54,312 nucleotides of DNA from Fodinicola feengrottensis (GCF_010993775.1 NZ_WOTO01000062.1:1-54312); one strand, 5' to 3'. Counted from the first letter of the stretch, positions 9,511 to 20,376 are shown. Notes: generated from the sequence alone by a model not told the origin. Numbers and translations: made by a program.

Positions 9511-12189
9511 TCACAAAATAGCGGCGCGGCCAGCCTCCAGCCGGGCCACCGGCACCCGGAACGGCGAGCAGGACACGTAGTCCAGGCCCACCTGGTGGAA
9601 GAAGTGCACCGAGGCCGGGTCTCCGCCATGCTCGCCGCAGACGCCCAGTTTGAGGTCCGGCCGGGTGCCGCGGCCTTCCTCGGACGCGATCCGGATCATC
9701 CGTCCGACGCCCTCGACATCGAGCGACTCGAACGGCGAGACACCGAAAATGCCTCGGTCGAGATAGCGGGAGAAGAACGCGGCTTCCACGTCGTCGCGGG
9801 AAAATCCCCACACCATCTGGGTCAGGTCGTTGGTGCCGAAGGAGAAGAAGTCGGCGGCCACGGCGATCTGGCCGGCGGTCAGCGCGGCCCGCGGCAACTC
9901 GATCATGGTGCCGATCAGCATGTGCAACTCGACGCCAGTGGCCGCGCCGACCTCGGCCAGCACGCGCTCGGTCTCGTCCCGTACCAGCTCCAGCTCCAGC
10001 TCCTGTACGGCCCCGACCAGCGGGATCATGATCTCCGCTCGCGGGTCGCCGCCGGCCTTCTTCCGCTGCGCCGCGGCCTCCGCGATAGCCCTGACCTGCA
10101 TGGCGAAAAGGCCGGGGATGACAATGCCCAGCCGTACGCCCCGAAGCCCCAGCATCGGGTTCTGTTCGTGCAGCCGGCGGACCGCGTCCAGCAACCGGTG
10201 ATCTTCCTCGGTGGCCTCGCCACGCTCTTGGGCGACCGCGACCCGGACCGAAAGATCGGTCAGGTCCGGCAGGAACTCGTGTAGCGGCGGGTCCAGCAGC
10301 CGTACGGTCACCTCCTTGCCGTCCATCGCCTCGAAGATCTCGATGAAGTCGCCGCGTTGCAGCGGCAGCAACGCGGCCAGCGCCGCGTCGCGTTCTTCCT
10401 TGCCCTCGGCCAGAATCAGCCGCTCCACCTGGTGCCGGCGCTCCCCCAGGAACATGTGCTCGGTACGGCACAGCCCGATGCCCTCGGCGCCGAACCGGCG
10501 GGCCCGCGCGGAGTCCTCGCCGTTGTCCGCGTTCGTACGCACGCCCAGCCGGCGGACCGAGTCGGCGTGTTTGATCAGCCGGTCGACGGCCTGCACGAGG
10601 TCGTCGTTTTCGCCTGGTTCAAGGGTTCCCTCGAAATACTCAACGACCGGCGAGTCGGTGACCGGCACCTCGCCAAGGAAGACGTCGCCAGTCGAGCCGT
10701 CGATGGAAATCAGGTCGCCTTCGGACACGACAGTGCCGTCGGCCGCGGTGATCGTGCGGCTCTTCTGGTCGACTTCCAGTTCTTCCGCGCCACACACGCA
10801 GGTTTTGCCCATTCCGCGGGCAACCACGGCAGCGTGCGAGGTTTTCCCGCCCCCCCGGCTGGTCAACACCCCGACCGCCGCGATCATGCCGTTCAGGTCG
10901 TCGGGGTTGGTCTCCCGGCGAACCAGAATCACCTTCTCCCCGGCCGCCGCCTCGCGAACAGCGGTCGCGGAGTCGAAGACGACCTTGCCGACGGCCGCGC
11001 CGGGCGAGGCATTCATGCCCTTGGTCAGCTTCTTCGCGTCCGCGGTGGAGCCAAACCGCGGGAACATCAAGTTCGCCAACTGATCGCCGGTGACCCGCCG
11101 GAGCGCTTCGTCCTGGTCGATCAAACCCTCCTCGACCAGCGCCACCGCGATCCGGAAAGCGGCCGCGGCGGTACGCTTGCCCACCCGCGTCTGCAGCATC
11201 CACAGGTTCCCGCGCTCAATGGTGAACTCGATGTCACACAGGTCGAGGTAGTGGTGCTCCAATGTGGACATGATGCCCAGCAGTTGGTCGAACGACTTCT
11301 TGTCGATGTTTTCCAGCTCGGCCAGCGCGACCGTGTTGCGGACCCCGGCGACCACGTCCTCGCCCTGCGCGTTCTGCAGGTAGTCGCCGTAAATTCCGGT
11401 CCTGCCGGTCGCCGGGTCGCGGGTGAAAGCGACACCCGTGCCAGAGTCCGGGCCTAGGTTGCCGAACACCATCGCAACGATGTTCACGGCCGTGCCGAGG
11501 TCCGACGGAATGCGTTCCTGCCGGCGGTAGAGAATCGCCCGCGGTGCGTTCCACGACTCGAAAACCGCCTGGGTGGCGAGGTCCATCTGCGCACGCGGAT
11601 CCTGCGGGAAGTCCTGGCCGGTCTCGTCGACGATGATCTTTTTGAAGGTCTTGACCAGATCCCGCAGATCGTCCGCGTCCAGGTCGATGTCGTTCTTGGC
11701 GCCTTTGGCCTTTTTGGCCGCGTCGATGGCGGACTCGAAGTGCTCGCCGTCAATGTCCAGGACGGTTTTGCCAAACATCTGCAGAAGTCGCCGGTACGAG
11801 TCCTGCGCGAACCGTTCATCGCCGGACTGGTTTGCCAAGCCGTGCACGGATTCGTCGTTTAGACCGACGTTCAGAACAGTTTCCATCATTCCCGGCATCG
11901 AGAACTTGGCCCCGGAACGTACCGACACCAGCAGTGGATCGGCCGCGTCGCCGAGCGTCTTACCCATCGTCTTTTCCAGCGCTGCCAGGTGTTCGCCGAC
12001 CTGACCGGCGAGCTCCGGCGGATTCGCGCCAGTCTCCAGAAAGGCCTGGCAGGCGCGGGTAGTGATGGTGAATCCGGGCGGCACCGGCAGTCCCAGGTTC
12101 GTCATCTCGGCGAGGTTCGCGCCTTTGCCACCGAGCAGGTCCTTCTGGTCCTTGTTTCCCTCGGCGAACGCGTAAACATATTTGGTCAC
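9511..12189 (-). CDS. ppdK: Pyruvate, phosphate dikinase
   Basis: Interconverts pyruvate, ATP and phosphate with phosphoenolpyruvate, AMP and pyrophosphate. The 892-residue protein is complete. The N-terminal ATP-grasp domain begins YVYAFAEGNKDQKDLLGGKGANLAEM. The swivelling His domain has GGKTSHAAVVARGMGKTC, with the phosphorylated His near residue 450. The C-terminal TIM barrel ends with GVCGEHGGDP, including the catalytic Cys near residue 850. The start is GTG at 12189, preceded by a GAGGAG element. The 185 bases upstream hold its promoter region; I could not pick out a clear -35/-10 pair. Confidence 0.97.
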   Translation of the reverse strand: MTKYVYAFAEGNKDQKDLLGGKGANLAEMTNLGLPVPPGFTITTRACQAFLETGANPPELAGQVGEHLAALEKTMGKTLGDAADPLLVSVRSGAKFSMPGMMETVLNVGLNDESVHGLANQSGDERFAQDSYRRLLQMFGKTVLDIDGEHFESAIDAAKKAKGAKNDIDLDADDLRDLVKTFKKIIVDETGQDFPQDPRAQMDLATQAVFESWNAPRAILYRRQERIPSDLGTAVNIVAMVFGNLGPDSGTGVAFTRDPATGRTGIYGDYLQNAQGEDVVAGVRNTVALAELENIDKKSFDQLLGIMSTLEHHYLDLCDIEFTIERGNLWMLQTRVGKRTAAAAFRIAVALVEEGLIDQDEALRRVTGDQLANLMFPRFGSTADAKKLTKGMNASPGAAVGKVVFDSATAVREAAAGEKVILVRRETNPDDLNGMIAAVGVLTSRGGGKTSHAAVVARGMGKTCVCGAEELEVDQKSRTITAADGTVVSEGDLISIDGSTGDVFLGEVPVTDSPVVEYFEGTLEPGENDDLVQAVDRLIKHADSVRRLGVRTNADNGEDSARARRFGAEGIGLCRTEHMFLGERRHQVERLILAEGKEERDAALAALLPLQRGDFIEIFEAMDGKEVTVRLLDPPLHEFLPDLTDLSVRVAVAQERGEATEEDHRLLDAVRRLHEQNPMLGLRGVRLGIVIPGLFAMQVRAIAEAAAQRKKAGGDPRAEIMIPLVGAVQELELELVRDETERVLAEVGAATGVELHMLIGTMIELPRAALTAGQIAVAADFFSFGTNDLTQMVWGFSRDDVEAAFFSRYLDRGIFGVSPFESLDVEGVGRMIRIASEEGRGTRPDLKLGVCGEHGGDPASVHFFHQVGLDYVSCSPFRVPVARLEAGRAAIL

Positions 12190-12374
12190 GGACCTTGCTC
12201 CTCACCGTCAACGGCAACGGCCCGGCCGCGTCGAAGGGGTGCCTCCAACACACCGGGCCACACATGGGGGTGTGCCATGAGGTTAGTTATCAGCGGCCCC
12301 CGCCGCAGCTCAGCTGTGAGCAGCCACACCGATTCAGCCGTACGGGACCGATAAAGCAGAGTTTGATATCACCA

Positions 12375-13073
12375 CTACCCAAGGGTGAAGTAGACCATCG
12401 GGTTGTCCGTGCTCTTACGCACCGGTTGATCCAGCTTCAGGTCCCGGCGTAGCTCCAGCAGCCGCTGGTACGTCTGCCGGGCCCGGGCCGGAGCGGCGGT
12501 GAAATACGGCATGCCGTGGCGACCGAGGTGGCGCATCAGCACCGCGCCCTCGCTCAGCGGCACCGGCCGGCGAAAGTGGAACACGTCGTGCACGCTGACC
12601 CGGACGCCGCTGCGCAGCCCGGGGAACAGGTGCTCCAGATACCAGCGGGCGAAGCGCCCACTGTGAGCCGCGTCGATGAAGACGTAGTCGGGCGAGGACT
12701 CCAGCTCCCGCCAGCGGTCCTTGACATCGCCGTGGAGGAACGTCCGCCGCCCCGCCGCCAACTCGGCCGGCACGGTCCGCTCGGAGCTGTCGATCAGGTC
12801 GTACGAGAACAGGTGCCCGGTCCCGTTGTCGACCAGCGCCCGCAGGATCCAACTGGCCGACCAGCCGTGCAGCGCGCCGATCTCGACGACCGTCTCCGGG
12901 CGGGTGTCCCGTACGAGCAAGTACGTGATTTCCGCCTCGATGTCGTCCAGTTGCGCCTTGATCGGGCCGCGGAACCTCGCCAGCAGCTCACGCTGCGCGT
13001 TCCGGGCGTCCGCGAGCGGCTCCGCATACTTCTCGTACAGCTCGACGATCAAATCAAGGTCAATCGGGCGCAC
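12375..13073 (-). CDS. Class I SAM-dependent methyltransferase (Methyltransf_24 type)
   Basis: A 232-residue cytoplasmic protein. VVEIGALHGWSASWILRAL is the SAM-binding glycine-rich loop, and DYVFIDAAHSGRFARWYLEH is the second conserved block. This pattern belongs to O-methyltransferase/CmcI-like proteins that methylate small molecules or sugars. The GTG start at 13073 lies two bases after the dusB stop, so it is co-transcribed with dusB. The substrate is unknown. Confidence 0.75.
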   Translation of the reverse strand: MRPIDLDLIVELYEKYAEPLADARNAQRELLARFRGPIKAQLDDIEAEITYLLVRDTRPETVVEIGALHGWSASWILRALVDNGTGHLFSYDLIDSSERTVPAELAAGRRTFLHGDVKDRWRELESSPDYVFIDAAHSGRFARWYLEHLFPGLRSGVRVSVHDVFHFRRPVPLSEGAVLMRHLGRHGMPYFTAAPARARQTYQRLLELRRDLKLDQPVRKSTDNPMVYFTLG

Positions 13074-13075
13074 GG

Positions 13076-14218
13076 TCAGCCTCCCGAGGTGTCGAGCTCG
13101 GCGCCGAAGGGCGCGTCCGCGCAGTCGGCGGAGGCCAACCAGCCGTCCGGCAGGCTCACCTTGCGGATGCCGGTGCTGCGCCCGCGGGGCACCCCGAGCT
13201 CCGAACGTGGATACGGCTGGTCGAGGTCGAGAGTGCCGAGCAGGTCGTCCAGCTCGGCCAGCCCGGCGGCCATCCCGAGCGCCCGGCGAGTGTCGCCACC
13301 GACCCGGAATCCCTTCAAATACCAGGAAACGTGCTTGCGGAAGTCGGTCACCCCGCGCTGCTCGCCGAGGTGCTCGGACAACAGCTCGGCGTGCCGGCGC
13401 ATCACCCCAGCGACCGCGCGCAGGCCCGGCAGGGCCCGCTCGGACCGGCCGTCGAAGGCGGCCGCGAGGTCGGCGAACAGCCAGGGCCGGCCGAGGCAGC
13501 CGCGGCCGACGACCACGCCCGCGCAACCGGTCTGCTCGACCATCCGCAAGGCGTCGTCGGCTTCCCAGATGTCGCCGTTACCCAGCACCGGCACGTCCAG
13601 CGCGGCCGCCAGCTCGCCGATCGCGGACCAGTCCGCGGTGCCCGAATACATGTCCGCTGCCGTACGCCCATGCAGCGCGACCGCGGCCACGCCGGCCTCC
13701 TGGGCGATCCGGCCGGCTCGTACGAACGTGAGGTGGTCGGGGTCGATGCCCTTGCGCATCTTCACGGTGACCGGGATGTCCGGACCGGCCTCGCGGACCG
13801 CGGTGGTGACGATCCGCTCGAACAGCCGCCACCGCCACGGCAGCGCCGACCCGCCCACCGCGCCGGGTGACCTTTGGTACCGGGCAGCCGAAATTCAGGT
13901 CGATGTGGTCGGCGAGGTCCTCGTCGACGATCATCCGTACGGCCGCGCCACCACCCCAGGGTCGACGCCGTAGAGCTGGACCGAACGGGGCCGCTCGTCC
14001 GGGTCGAACCGGACCATCTTCAGGGTCTTCTCGTTGCGCTCGACCAGCGCTCGCGTGGTGATCATCTCGCACACGTACAGGCCGGCGCCGTGCTCGCGAC
14101 AGAGCCGCCGAAACGGCGGGTTGGTGATGCCCGCCATCGGCGCCAGCACCACCGGCGGCCACGCCTGGATCGGCCCCAGCCGCAACGGCCGTACGCCTAC
14201 CCCTGCCGCGATCGTCAT
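13076..14218 (-). CDS. dusB: tRNA-dihydrouridine synthase (two frameshifts)
   Basis: Flavin enzyme that reduces uridine to dihydrouridine in tRNA. The barrel starts with PVVLAPMAGITNPPFRRLC, followed by ITTRALVERN. The active-site Cys lies in DLNFGCPVPKV, and the FMN-phosphate region is VVVGRGCLGRPWLF. Two indels interrupt it: near 13945 one base is missing, and near 13868 one extra G sits in a G run. Read through, the conserved CPVPKVTRRGGGSALPW is restored. The conceptual length of about 380 residues is normal. The start is ATG 14218, 13 bases after the DUF5722 gene ends. Confidence 0.9.
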
Positions 14219-14231
14219 ACGCCCAGGATAT

Positions 14232-15828
14232 CTACGGCATCACGTACCCGAGCAATGACTCGGTGCGCTGCCCCTCACAGTGCGCGTCACCGGAGACGAA
14301 GTGGTCACCATTGCCGGGGACATAGCAGCGATAGAGCGGAACGCTGCCGCTGACTTGCGAGGTGTACGCGTAGCCCACCGGCCCGAGCGGCTGCAGGTTC
14401 TCGCAGTTCGAGTCCTGGCTCAGCAGGTTGTGGCCCTGACCTGGCGCGCCGACCATGCACTCGTACAGCAGGATCGAGCCGGGCTGCTGGTCGCGGAACA
14501 AGTGCCAGCTCTGCTCGCGCGCCGAAGCCGCTGGGCAGCTGCCGGGTGGACGCCCAGTGGCCGCGGCTGGCGTTGTAGCCGCGGACCAGCTTGGTGTAGG
14601 GCAGCTGCTCGAAGCCGCAGGACAGCTGCGGCGGGTTCAGATCGTTGCGGTTCGCCAGCGCCCACACCGCCCACGACGGCTTCGCGCTGCCGTCGCTGTT
14701 GTGCAGGCCGAGCGAGACGCCCTCGTTGGGCTGGTCGGTCATCCGGTGGTAGACGTAGTTGCTGATTCCGGGCGTGCCGAGGATGTTCCGAAAGCCCGTA
14801 CAAATCGCCGTCGCCTGCTGCTGCAGGGTCGACGGCGTCGAGTTCACCCCACTCTCGGTCAGCTCAACATCCCAGCTGGTCGGACGGTCCGGGAAGGTGG
14901 CCCGCAGCCAACCCTCGACCACTCCGACATCGCCATAGGTGACGTACGGGAAGTCGTCCGGTCCGAAGACCGTGCTGCTCAACGGATGCGCGTACGGGTG
15001 GATGGCGACCCGCCACTGCCGGTCGCCAGCCCGGGCCGCCAGGCCGCGGATGACGGTCTCGCCGGAGAGGGTGCCGTCGTACGACGCGGGGGCGTCCAGT
15101 TGGGAGCCGAACTGTTGGTCCAACGACACCAGCACCTTCGCCGTCGACTGCTCGAGGGTGATTTTGTCGTAGCCGGCGTTGTAGTTGTTGGCGATCTCGT
15201 TCAGCCACTGCGTCTGGTCGCACGCGACGCCCTGGCCGCAGCCGATGTCGAACCACGCGTTGGTGTTGACCTCGTTGTCCAGCACGAAGTCCGCTACCCG
15301 GCCGTGCCCGTGCTGACCGTCGTACCGCTGCGCCAACATCCCGGCGAACCGCCCGAAGTCGGCCGCGTTGTTCGGCGTACAGAAGATGTCGAAGCCGGCC
15401 GCCACCGGCGAGCACACCTTGCCCTGCCGGGCCCACGCCGGTGTCCCGTAGAGGACACCCGTGACGACCAGGCCAAGCGCGGTCCACTGCTGGATCGCCG
15501 CGTCGGTGTCGGCCGGCACGGTGAAGCACTGCCCGTCGTACTCCTGCTGGCCGCTGCCGCAGGGGGCCGCTGTCTGGGTCGCCTGCCAGGTGGCCCAGAT
15601 CAGGTTCATCGCCACGCCACCGGTGTTGTTGCCGGCGATTTCCTGTTTGTTCGGCCAGAAATCCGGTTGCAGGGACTTGATCCGGTACGCGTCCCGGTTC
15701 GGGTAAGGCAGTGCTGTGGCGGACCGCCGGTCGGCGGCGGCCGCCGGGCCGGGTGCGACCCCGGCGACCAACCCAGCGGCCAGTAACGCGCCGACCAACA
15801 CGATGACTCGCAGCTTGTTCACCCACAT
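14232..15828 (-). CDS. Secreted DUF5722 protein, putative glycoside-hydrolase-like (one frameshift)
   Basis: An exported protein of about 530 residues. The signal peptide is MWVNKLRVIVLVGALLAAG... with a VAPGPAAAA cleavage region. The main domain matches what I know of DUF5722, a TIM-barrel-like family related to glycoside hydrolases: WPNKQEIAGNNTGGVAMN, VYGTPAWAR-type (here LYGTPAWARQGK), DNEVNTNAWFDIGCGQG and LTESGVN. The acidic residues in the last two are candidate catalytic positions. After a frame jump near 14520, the C-terminal tail repeats a Y-x-C ... H/D pattern (LLYECMVGA, VPLYRCYVPGNGDHF), like a small cell-wall or sugar-binding repeat. The substrate is unknown. Confidence 0.72.
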
Positions 15829-15869
15829 GCCTCTGCTCGTACAGCAGCGAAAGGCGGTGATCAACAGCC

Positions 15870-15903
15870 AAGGCCCGGAATCGACAGATTGGTTCCGGGC
15901 CTT
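15870..15903 (-). terminator. Hairpin terminator after the FAH-family gene
   Basis: A perfect 11-bp stem (AAGGCCCGGAA / TTCCGGGCCTT) with a 12-base loop starts eight bases after the FAH stop codon at 15911. No long T run follows, as is usual in actinobacteria. Confidence 0.75.
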
Positions 15904-15910
15904 GACAGAC

Positions 15911-16764
15911 TCAGCTCGCGACGAGTTCCTGACGCTGCCGGCCGAGGCCGTCGATCTCAACCTCCATCACGTCGCCGGCGGCCAGGAACGGGAACCGCCC
16001 GGGACAGTGCGACGCCTTCCGGCGTCCCGGTGTTGAGCAGGTCACCGGGCTCCAGCACCAAATACTGCGAGAGGTCGTAGACCAGGTGCGCGACCGAGAA
16101 GATCATGTCCGCGGTGGAGGAGTCCTGCCGCAGCTCGCCGTTCACCCAGGACCGCAGCCCAAGTTTCTGCGGGTCGACGAGCTCGTCCGCCGTCAACAAA
16201 TACGGCCCCAGCGGGTTGAAGGTCTCGCAGCACTTGCCCTTGGACCACTGCCCGCCGGACTGCTCGATCTGGAAGGACCGCTCGGAAACGTCGTTGCTCA
16301 GCACATAGCCAGCCACATGGTCCAGGGCCTGGTCGGGCGACGACAAGTAGCGAGCACGCTTGCCGATCACCACTCCCAGCTCCACCTCCCAGTCCACTTT
16401 GGATGATCCGCGCGGCAGCAGCACCTGGTCCTTCGGGCCGACGACGGTGTTGGGGTGCTTGAAAAACAGGATCGGCTGCTTCGGCGGCTGGGCGCGCCGG
16501 ATCGGCCGCGTGCGCCGCGTAGTTCTGCCCAATGCACAGCACCGCGGACGGCTTCGCGATCGGCGCCCCGGTCCGCAGCGCGTCCGGGTTGTCGATGATG
16601 TCCAGCCGGCCGTCGGCGAGCGCGTCCCGTACCGACGCGATGCCGTCGGCGGCCAGGAAGTCACCGGTGATGTCCGGCGTGACGCTGGTCAGGTCGTACG
16701 TGGTGCCGTCAGAGCGCACGGCGGGACGCTCGGCCCCGGGTTCGCCCAGGCGAAGCAACTGCAC
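15911..16764 (-). CDS. Fumarylacetoacetate hydrolase-family protein (two frameshifts)
   Basis: A metal-dependent hydrolase, decarboxylase or isomerase of the FAH superfamily, usually acting in aromatic or sugar-acid catabolism. Motifs are AVLCIGQNYAAHA, then VDWEVELGVVIGKRAR with the metal-binding acidic pair, and LLNTGTPEGVALS near the end. The frame changes near 16490, and again near 16000 where an extra C is present. Read through, the tail is GRFPFLAAGDVMEVEIDGLG and the stop at 15911. Conceptual length is about 284 residues. The substrate cannot be inferred. Confidence 0.8.
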
Positions 16765-16837
16765 GGCGTTTTTCTCCTTCTCCAGTCCGCATACCGGTCA
16801 CCGCCGAGTATAGGAAACAGGAAGCGGGCGGCCGGCT

Positions 16838-17468
16838 CTAAGCGCCGGCGCCCAGCAGCCAGCCGTTCTCCTCGGCGAGGCGGACGGCTTCGGCGCGCGT
16901 ACGGGCGCCGGTCTTGCCGATCGCGGACGACAGGTGGTTGCGGACCGTGCCCTCGCTGAGGCCCAGTTGGTACGCCAAATCCGCGACGGTGCCGCCGCCT
17001 CGCGCGGGCGGCCTTGAGGACATCCGCCTCGCGGGCGGTGAGCGGGCTCTGGCCGGTGGCGAGGCTCTCGGCGGCCAGCGACGGGTCGACGACCCGGAGG
17101 CCATTGCGCACCCGGCGGACCGCATCGGCCAGCTCGCGAGCGGGCGTGTCCTTCACCACGAAGCCGCTCGCGCCGGACTCCATCGCGCGGCGCAGGTAGC
17201 CGGGGCGGCCGAAGGTCGTCACGATCAGCACTCGGCAAGACGGCACCGCGGCCCGCAGTGCCTTGCTGGCCGCGATGCCGTCCATGCCGGGCATCTCCAC
17301 GTCCAGCAGCGCCACGTCCGGCCGGTGTTCGCGGGCCGCCGCGACCACCTCGTCGCCGCGGCCGACCTCGGCGACCACGTCGATGTCCGGCTCCAGTGCC
17401 AGCAGCGCGGCCAACGCTCCCCGTACGAGCTGCTGGTCGTCGGCCAGCAGGACCTTGATCGTGGTCAT
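16838..17468 (-). CDS. NarL/FixJ-family response regulator, DesR type (one frameshift)
   Basis: Receiver plus LuxR-type DNA-binding protein, partner of the adjacent histidine kinase. The acidic pair is D10/D11 and the phosphoacceptor D56 lies in VALLDVEMPG. The helix-turn-helix reads TVADLAYQLGLSEGTVRNHLSSAIGK after a frame jump near 17000 in a GGCGGCGGC run. Conceptual length is about 210 residues. The ATG at 17468 overlaps the kinase stop (ATGA). The likely target is its own ABC-transporter operon, by analogy with DesKR/LiaRS-like systems. Confidence 0.85.
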
Positions 17469-18698
17469 GAGGTGGTGACCCGCAACAGAAAACCGCCCTC
17501 CGGCGAACGGCCGATGGTGAGCTCGGCGTCGGCCGCGGCCACTCGCTCCCCCCAGCCCCACCAACCCATGGCCGCCGGCCAGCGAGCCGTCGGTGGTCAC
17601 CGGCCCGCGCGCCGTCGTCGGCGATCTCGATGCTCTTGCTCGTCAGGGTCACCCGGCAAAGTCTCGCCCCGCTGTGCCGGACGACGTTGGTGACCCCCCC
17701 CTCGCGCAGCGCCCACCCGAACAACTGGCGGCGGGCGCCGGTCACCTGGTCGGCGCTGGACGGCAGGTCGGGCTCGATGCCGGCCGCGGTCAGCGCCGCC
17801 CGGGCGCCGGCCAGCTCCCCGGCCAGCGAGCCTTCCCGGAAGCCGGCCACGGTCGTACGCACCTCGGCCAGCGCGTCCCGGGCGAGCTGGTGCACATCGG
17901 CGATCTCGGCGCCGGCACGTCGCGGGTCGATCTCGGCGAGCCGGCTGGCCAGCTCGGCCTTGACCGAGATGACCGTCAGCGAGTGGCCAAGGACGTCATG
18001 CAGGTCGCGGGCCACCCGGGCGCGCTCGTCGGCGATGGCGAGGTCGCGGATCTGCTCGTTGGCCTGCCGGAGCGCGATCGACTGCTGGATGATCTTGCCG
18101 ACTCCCCACATGCCGAAAGTGGCCGACAACGAGGTGAGCGCCAGAAACTCCCAGCCGTCCCAATGGTTCAGATAGCCGACCAGCGAGGCGCTGCCGATGC
18201 AGATGACCGCGACGATGACCGCCTCGATGGTGGACAGCATCGCCACGCCGGCGACCGCCACATAAAGGTAGGTGTAGAGCCCGGCGACCTCACCGCCCGG
18301 CACCACCAGGGCGGCCAGCCCGGCCAGCACCAGCAGCGAAAGCCAGCGCTCCCCCTTGATAAACGGTTTGCGGTTCCGCCAGCGCCGGTTCAACGCGAAA
18401 GTCGCGGTGTAGACCACCGCGAACAGGGTCAGCGCGACGATGCCGATCCACTTCCACGGTCCGTTTGGCCGGAACCAGAGGAAGAACATCGGGATCGCCA
18501 GGTATGCTGCCAGATGGCGCCGTAGACCCAGCCGAACCGGCCGTTGCCCAAGCCGCCACCCGGCTTCGCGCGTACCGGCCACCAACCGGGCCGGTCGCGG
18601 CCGGTGACGACCGGAATGCTCGCCGGCTCGCAGCCGGAAGGCCCGGCTGGCCGCTGGTCGCGGTCGCCGGGGTCCTTGTCGACCGTGGTGGCAGTCAT
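17465..18698 (-). CDS. Sensor histidine kinase, HisKA_3/DesK type (three frameshifts)
   Basis: A membrane sensor kinase of about 410 residues. It has several hydrophobic helices (MFFLWFRPN... to LVGYLNHW), a short coiled linker and the dimerisation His box ERARVARDLHDVLGHSLTV (His near residue 233). The N box is TNVVRHSGA and the G box SLAGGHGLVGLG. Indels near 18515, 17605 and 17530 must be corrected to read it through. An 8-G run also puts an additional Gly next to the N box, probably a further run-length error. The ATG at 18698 overlaps the permease stop, and its own TGA overlaps the regulator start. Confidence 0.82.
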
Positions 18699-19426
18699 GC
18701 CCGAGAAGTATCCCGCCTGTACGCCCACATCGCGAACACGCCGATCACCACGGTCCACACCAGCATGGTGCCGACCGCCTGCAGGTTGACGCCAGCCGCA
18801 GCCAGCGGGTCCCGAGCCAGCTCACCCAGCCAGTACGACGGGGTCAGCTTCGCGATAACGGCCATGAAAGACGGCATGTACTGCACTGGGAACCAGAGGC
18901 CGCCGAACATGCTCAGGCAGAGGAAGACCGCGCTGGAGATCATCGCCGAGGTGTCCGCGGTGGCCAGGTAGCCGACGAACAGGCCGAGCACCCCGAACGG
19001 GATGGTGCCGAGCCAGAGCCCGATGCTGCTCTGCAGCCAGACCGTCAGCGGCAGGTGCACGCCGAAGACGAAGGCACCCAGCCCATACACCACCAGGATC
19101 GCTGGCAACGCGATCATGAGCGCGACCAGCAGTTTTGTCGCCACATACGCATACGGTTTCAGCGGCGTCAGGCGAAGCAGCCGGTTCCACCCGGTGGCGC
19201 GCTCGTTGGCGACCCGGCCGCCAACGTTGATCGCCGCGGTCATCGCACCGAAGGCGGCCATGCTCGCCATCGTGCTTTTCACCGCCGCGATGCCGCCCAT
19301 GTTGGCTGACCCGTACAGGCTGGCCAGCAGGGTGAACATCACCGCCGGGATCCCGACGCCGAACAGGAAGAACCTTGGTTGCCGCAGGATCCGGCGGATT
19401 TCCAGCATGGTGTAGCGCGCGTTCAT
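18695..19426 (-). CDS. ABC-2 type exporter permease
   Basis: A 243-residue membrane protein with six predicted helices: FFLFGVGIPAVMFTLLASLYG, the MTAAINVGGRVANERATGWNRLLRLTPL coupling region, and a C-terminal LVWTVVIGVFAMWAY. This is the ABC2_membrane layout of DrrB/YvfS-type exporters. It overlaps the ATPase gene upstream and the kinase gene downstream by four bases each. The substrate is unknown; linked two-component systems of this sort often respond to antibiotics or membrane stress. Confidence 0.88.
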   Translation of the reverse strand: MNARYTMLEIRRILRQPRFFLFGVGIPAVMFTLLASLYGSANMGGIAAVKSTMASMAAFGAMTAAINVGGRVANERATGWNRLLRLTPLKPYAYVATKLLVALMIALPAILVVYGLGAFVFGVHLPLTVWLQSSIGLWLGTIPFGVLGLFVGYLATADTSAMISSAVFLCLSMFGGLWFPVQYMPSFMAVIAKLTPSYWLGELARDPLAAAGVNLQAVGTMLVWTVVIGVFAMWAYRRDTSRA

Positions 19427-20376
19427 TTCGCTTCCTCCGTGGTGAGAGCCAGGAACGCCTCTTCCAGGCCCAGGCTGCGAATCTCGATGTCGGTGGCCTG
19501 CGGGTAGGCCGGCGGCAGCAGCGCCCGAATCGCCGCGTCGGAGTCCGAGCAGCGCATCGTCGCCCGGTCGCCGACGAGAGTGGCCTCCTCGACCCCGGGC
19601 AAGCCGGCCAGCGACTGCAATGTCGCGCCCGGCACGGTGGCCGCCACCTGCCGGCCGGAGACCGCCGACTTGATCTGCGCCCCACTGCCGTCGGCGACCA
19701 CCTTCCCGGCTCGCAGCAGCACGATCCGGTCGGCGAACTCGTCAGCCTCTTCCAGGTAGTGGGTGGCGAAGATGATCGTCCGGCCACCGCCGGTCAGCCG
19801 GCGCATCGCGGCCCAGAAGTCGCGGCGGCTCTGCACGTCCATCGCCGCGGTCGGCTCGTCCAGCACCAACAACAGCCGCGGGTCGGCGACGATGGCGAGC
19901 GCGAACCGGACCCGCTGCTTCTGCCCGCCAGACAGCTTGGCCGTACGACGTTTGGCCAGGTCAGCGATGCCGGCGCGGTCCAGCACCAGGTCCAGTGGGA
20001 GCGGCTTGCGATGCAGCCCCGCATAGAGGTTGACCAACTCGGCGACCGTCACGTCGTCCGGCAGCTGGCTGTTCTGCAACATCGCGCCGACCATGCCGGC
20101 GTCGGCGGCTTGCCGCACGGACTGGCCGAACAGCGCGATCTGGCCGCTGGTCGGACGGGTCAGTCCGAGCATCATGTCCACGGTGGTGGACTTGCCGGCG
20201 CCGTTCGGCCCCAGCAGAGCGACGACCTGGCCGGGTTCGAGGGTGAGGTCGAGCGCGTCGACCGCGGTGACCGCCTTGTATTTCTTCGTCAACCCGGTCA
20301 GCCGGACCGCCGGCGTGACCTGCCCAGCCGCTGAATCGGCCGAGTCCGCCGGGCGGATCTGCGATGTGATTGCCAT
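19423..20376 (-). CDS. ABC exporter ATP-binding protein
   Basis: A 317-residue nucleotide-binding subunit. Walker A is GPNGAGKST (residues 56-64), the signature is KLSGGQKQR, and Walker B is LLLVLDEPTAAMD followed by the switch His in IIFATHYLEEAD. The C-terminal 90 residues form the extension typical of DrrA/CcmA-type export ATPases. It is the first gene of a four-gene operon: ATPase, permease, kinase, regulator. All junctions overlap by four bases, so the products are likely made in balanced amounts. Confidence 0.92.
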   Translation of the reverse strand: MAITSQIRPADSADSAAGQVTPAVRLTGLTKKYKAVTAVDALDLTLEPGQVVALLGPNGAGKSTTVDMMLGLTRPTSGQIALFGQSVRQAADAGMVGAMLQNSQLPDDVTVAELVNLYAGLHRKPLPLDLVLDRAGIADLAKRRTAKLSGGQKQRVRFALAIVADPRLLLVLDEPTAAMDVQSRRDFWAAMRRLTGGGRTIIFATHYLEEADEFADRIVLLRAGKVVADGSGAQIKSAVSGRQVAATVPGATLQSLAGLPGVEEATLVGDRATMRCSDSDAAIRALLPPAYPQATDIEIRSLGLEEAFLALTTEEAK

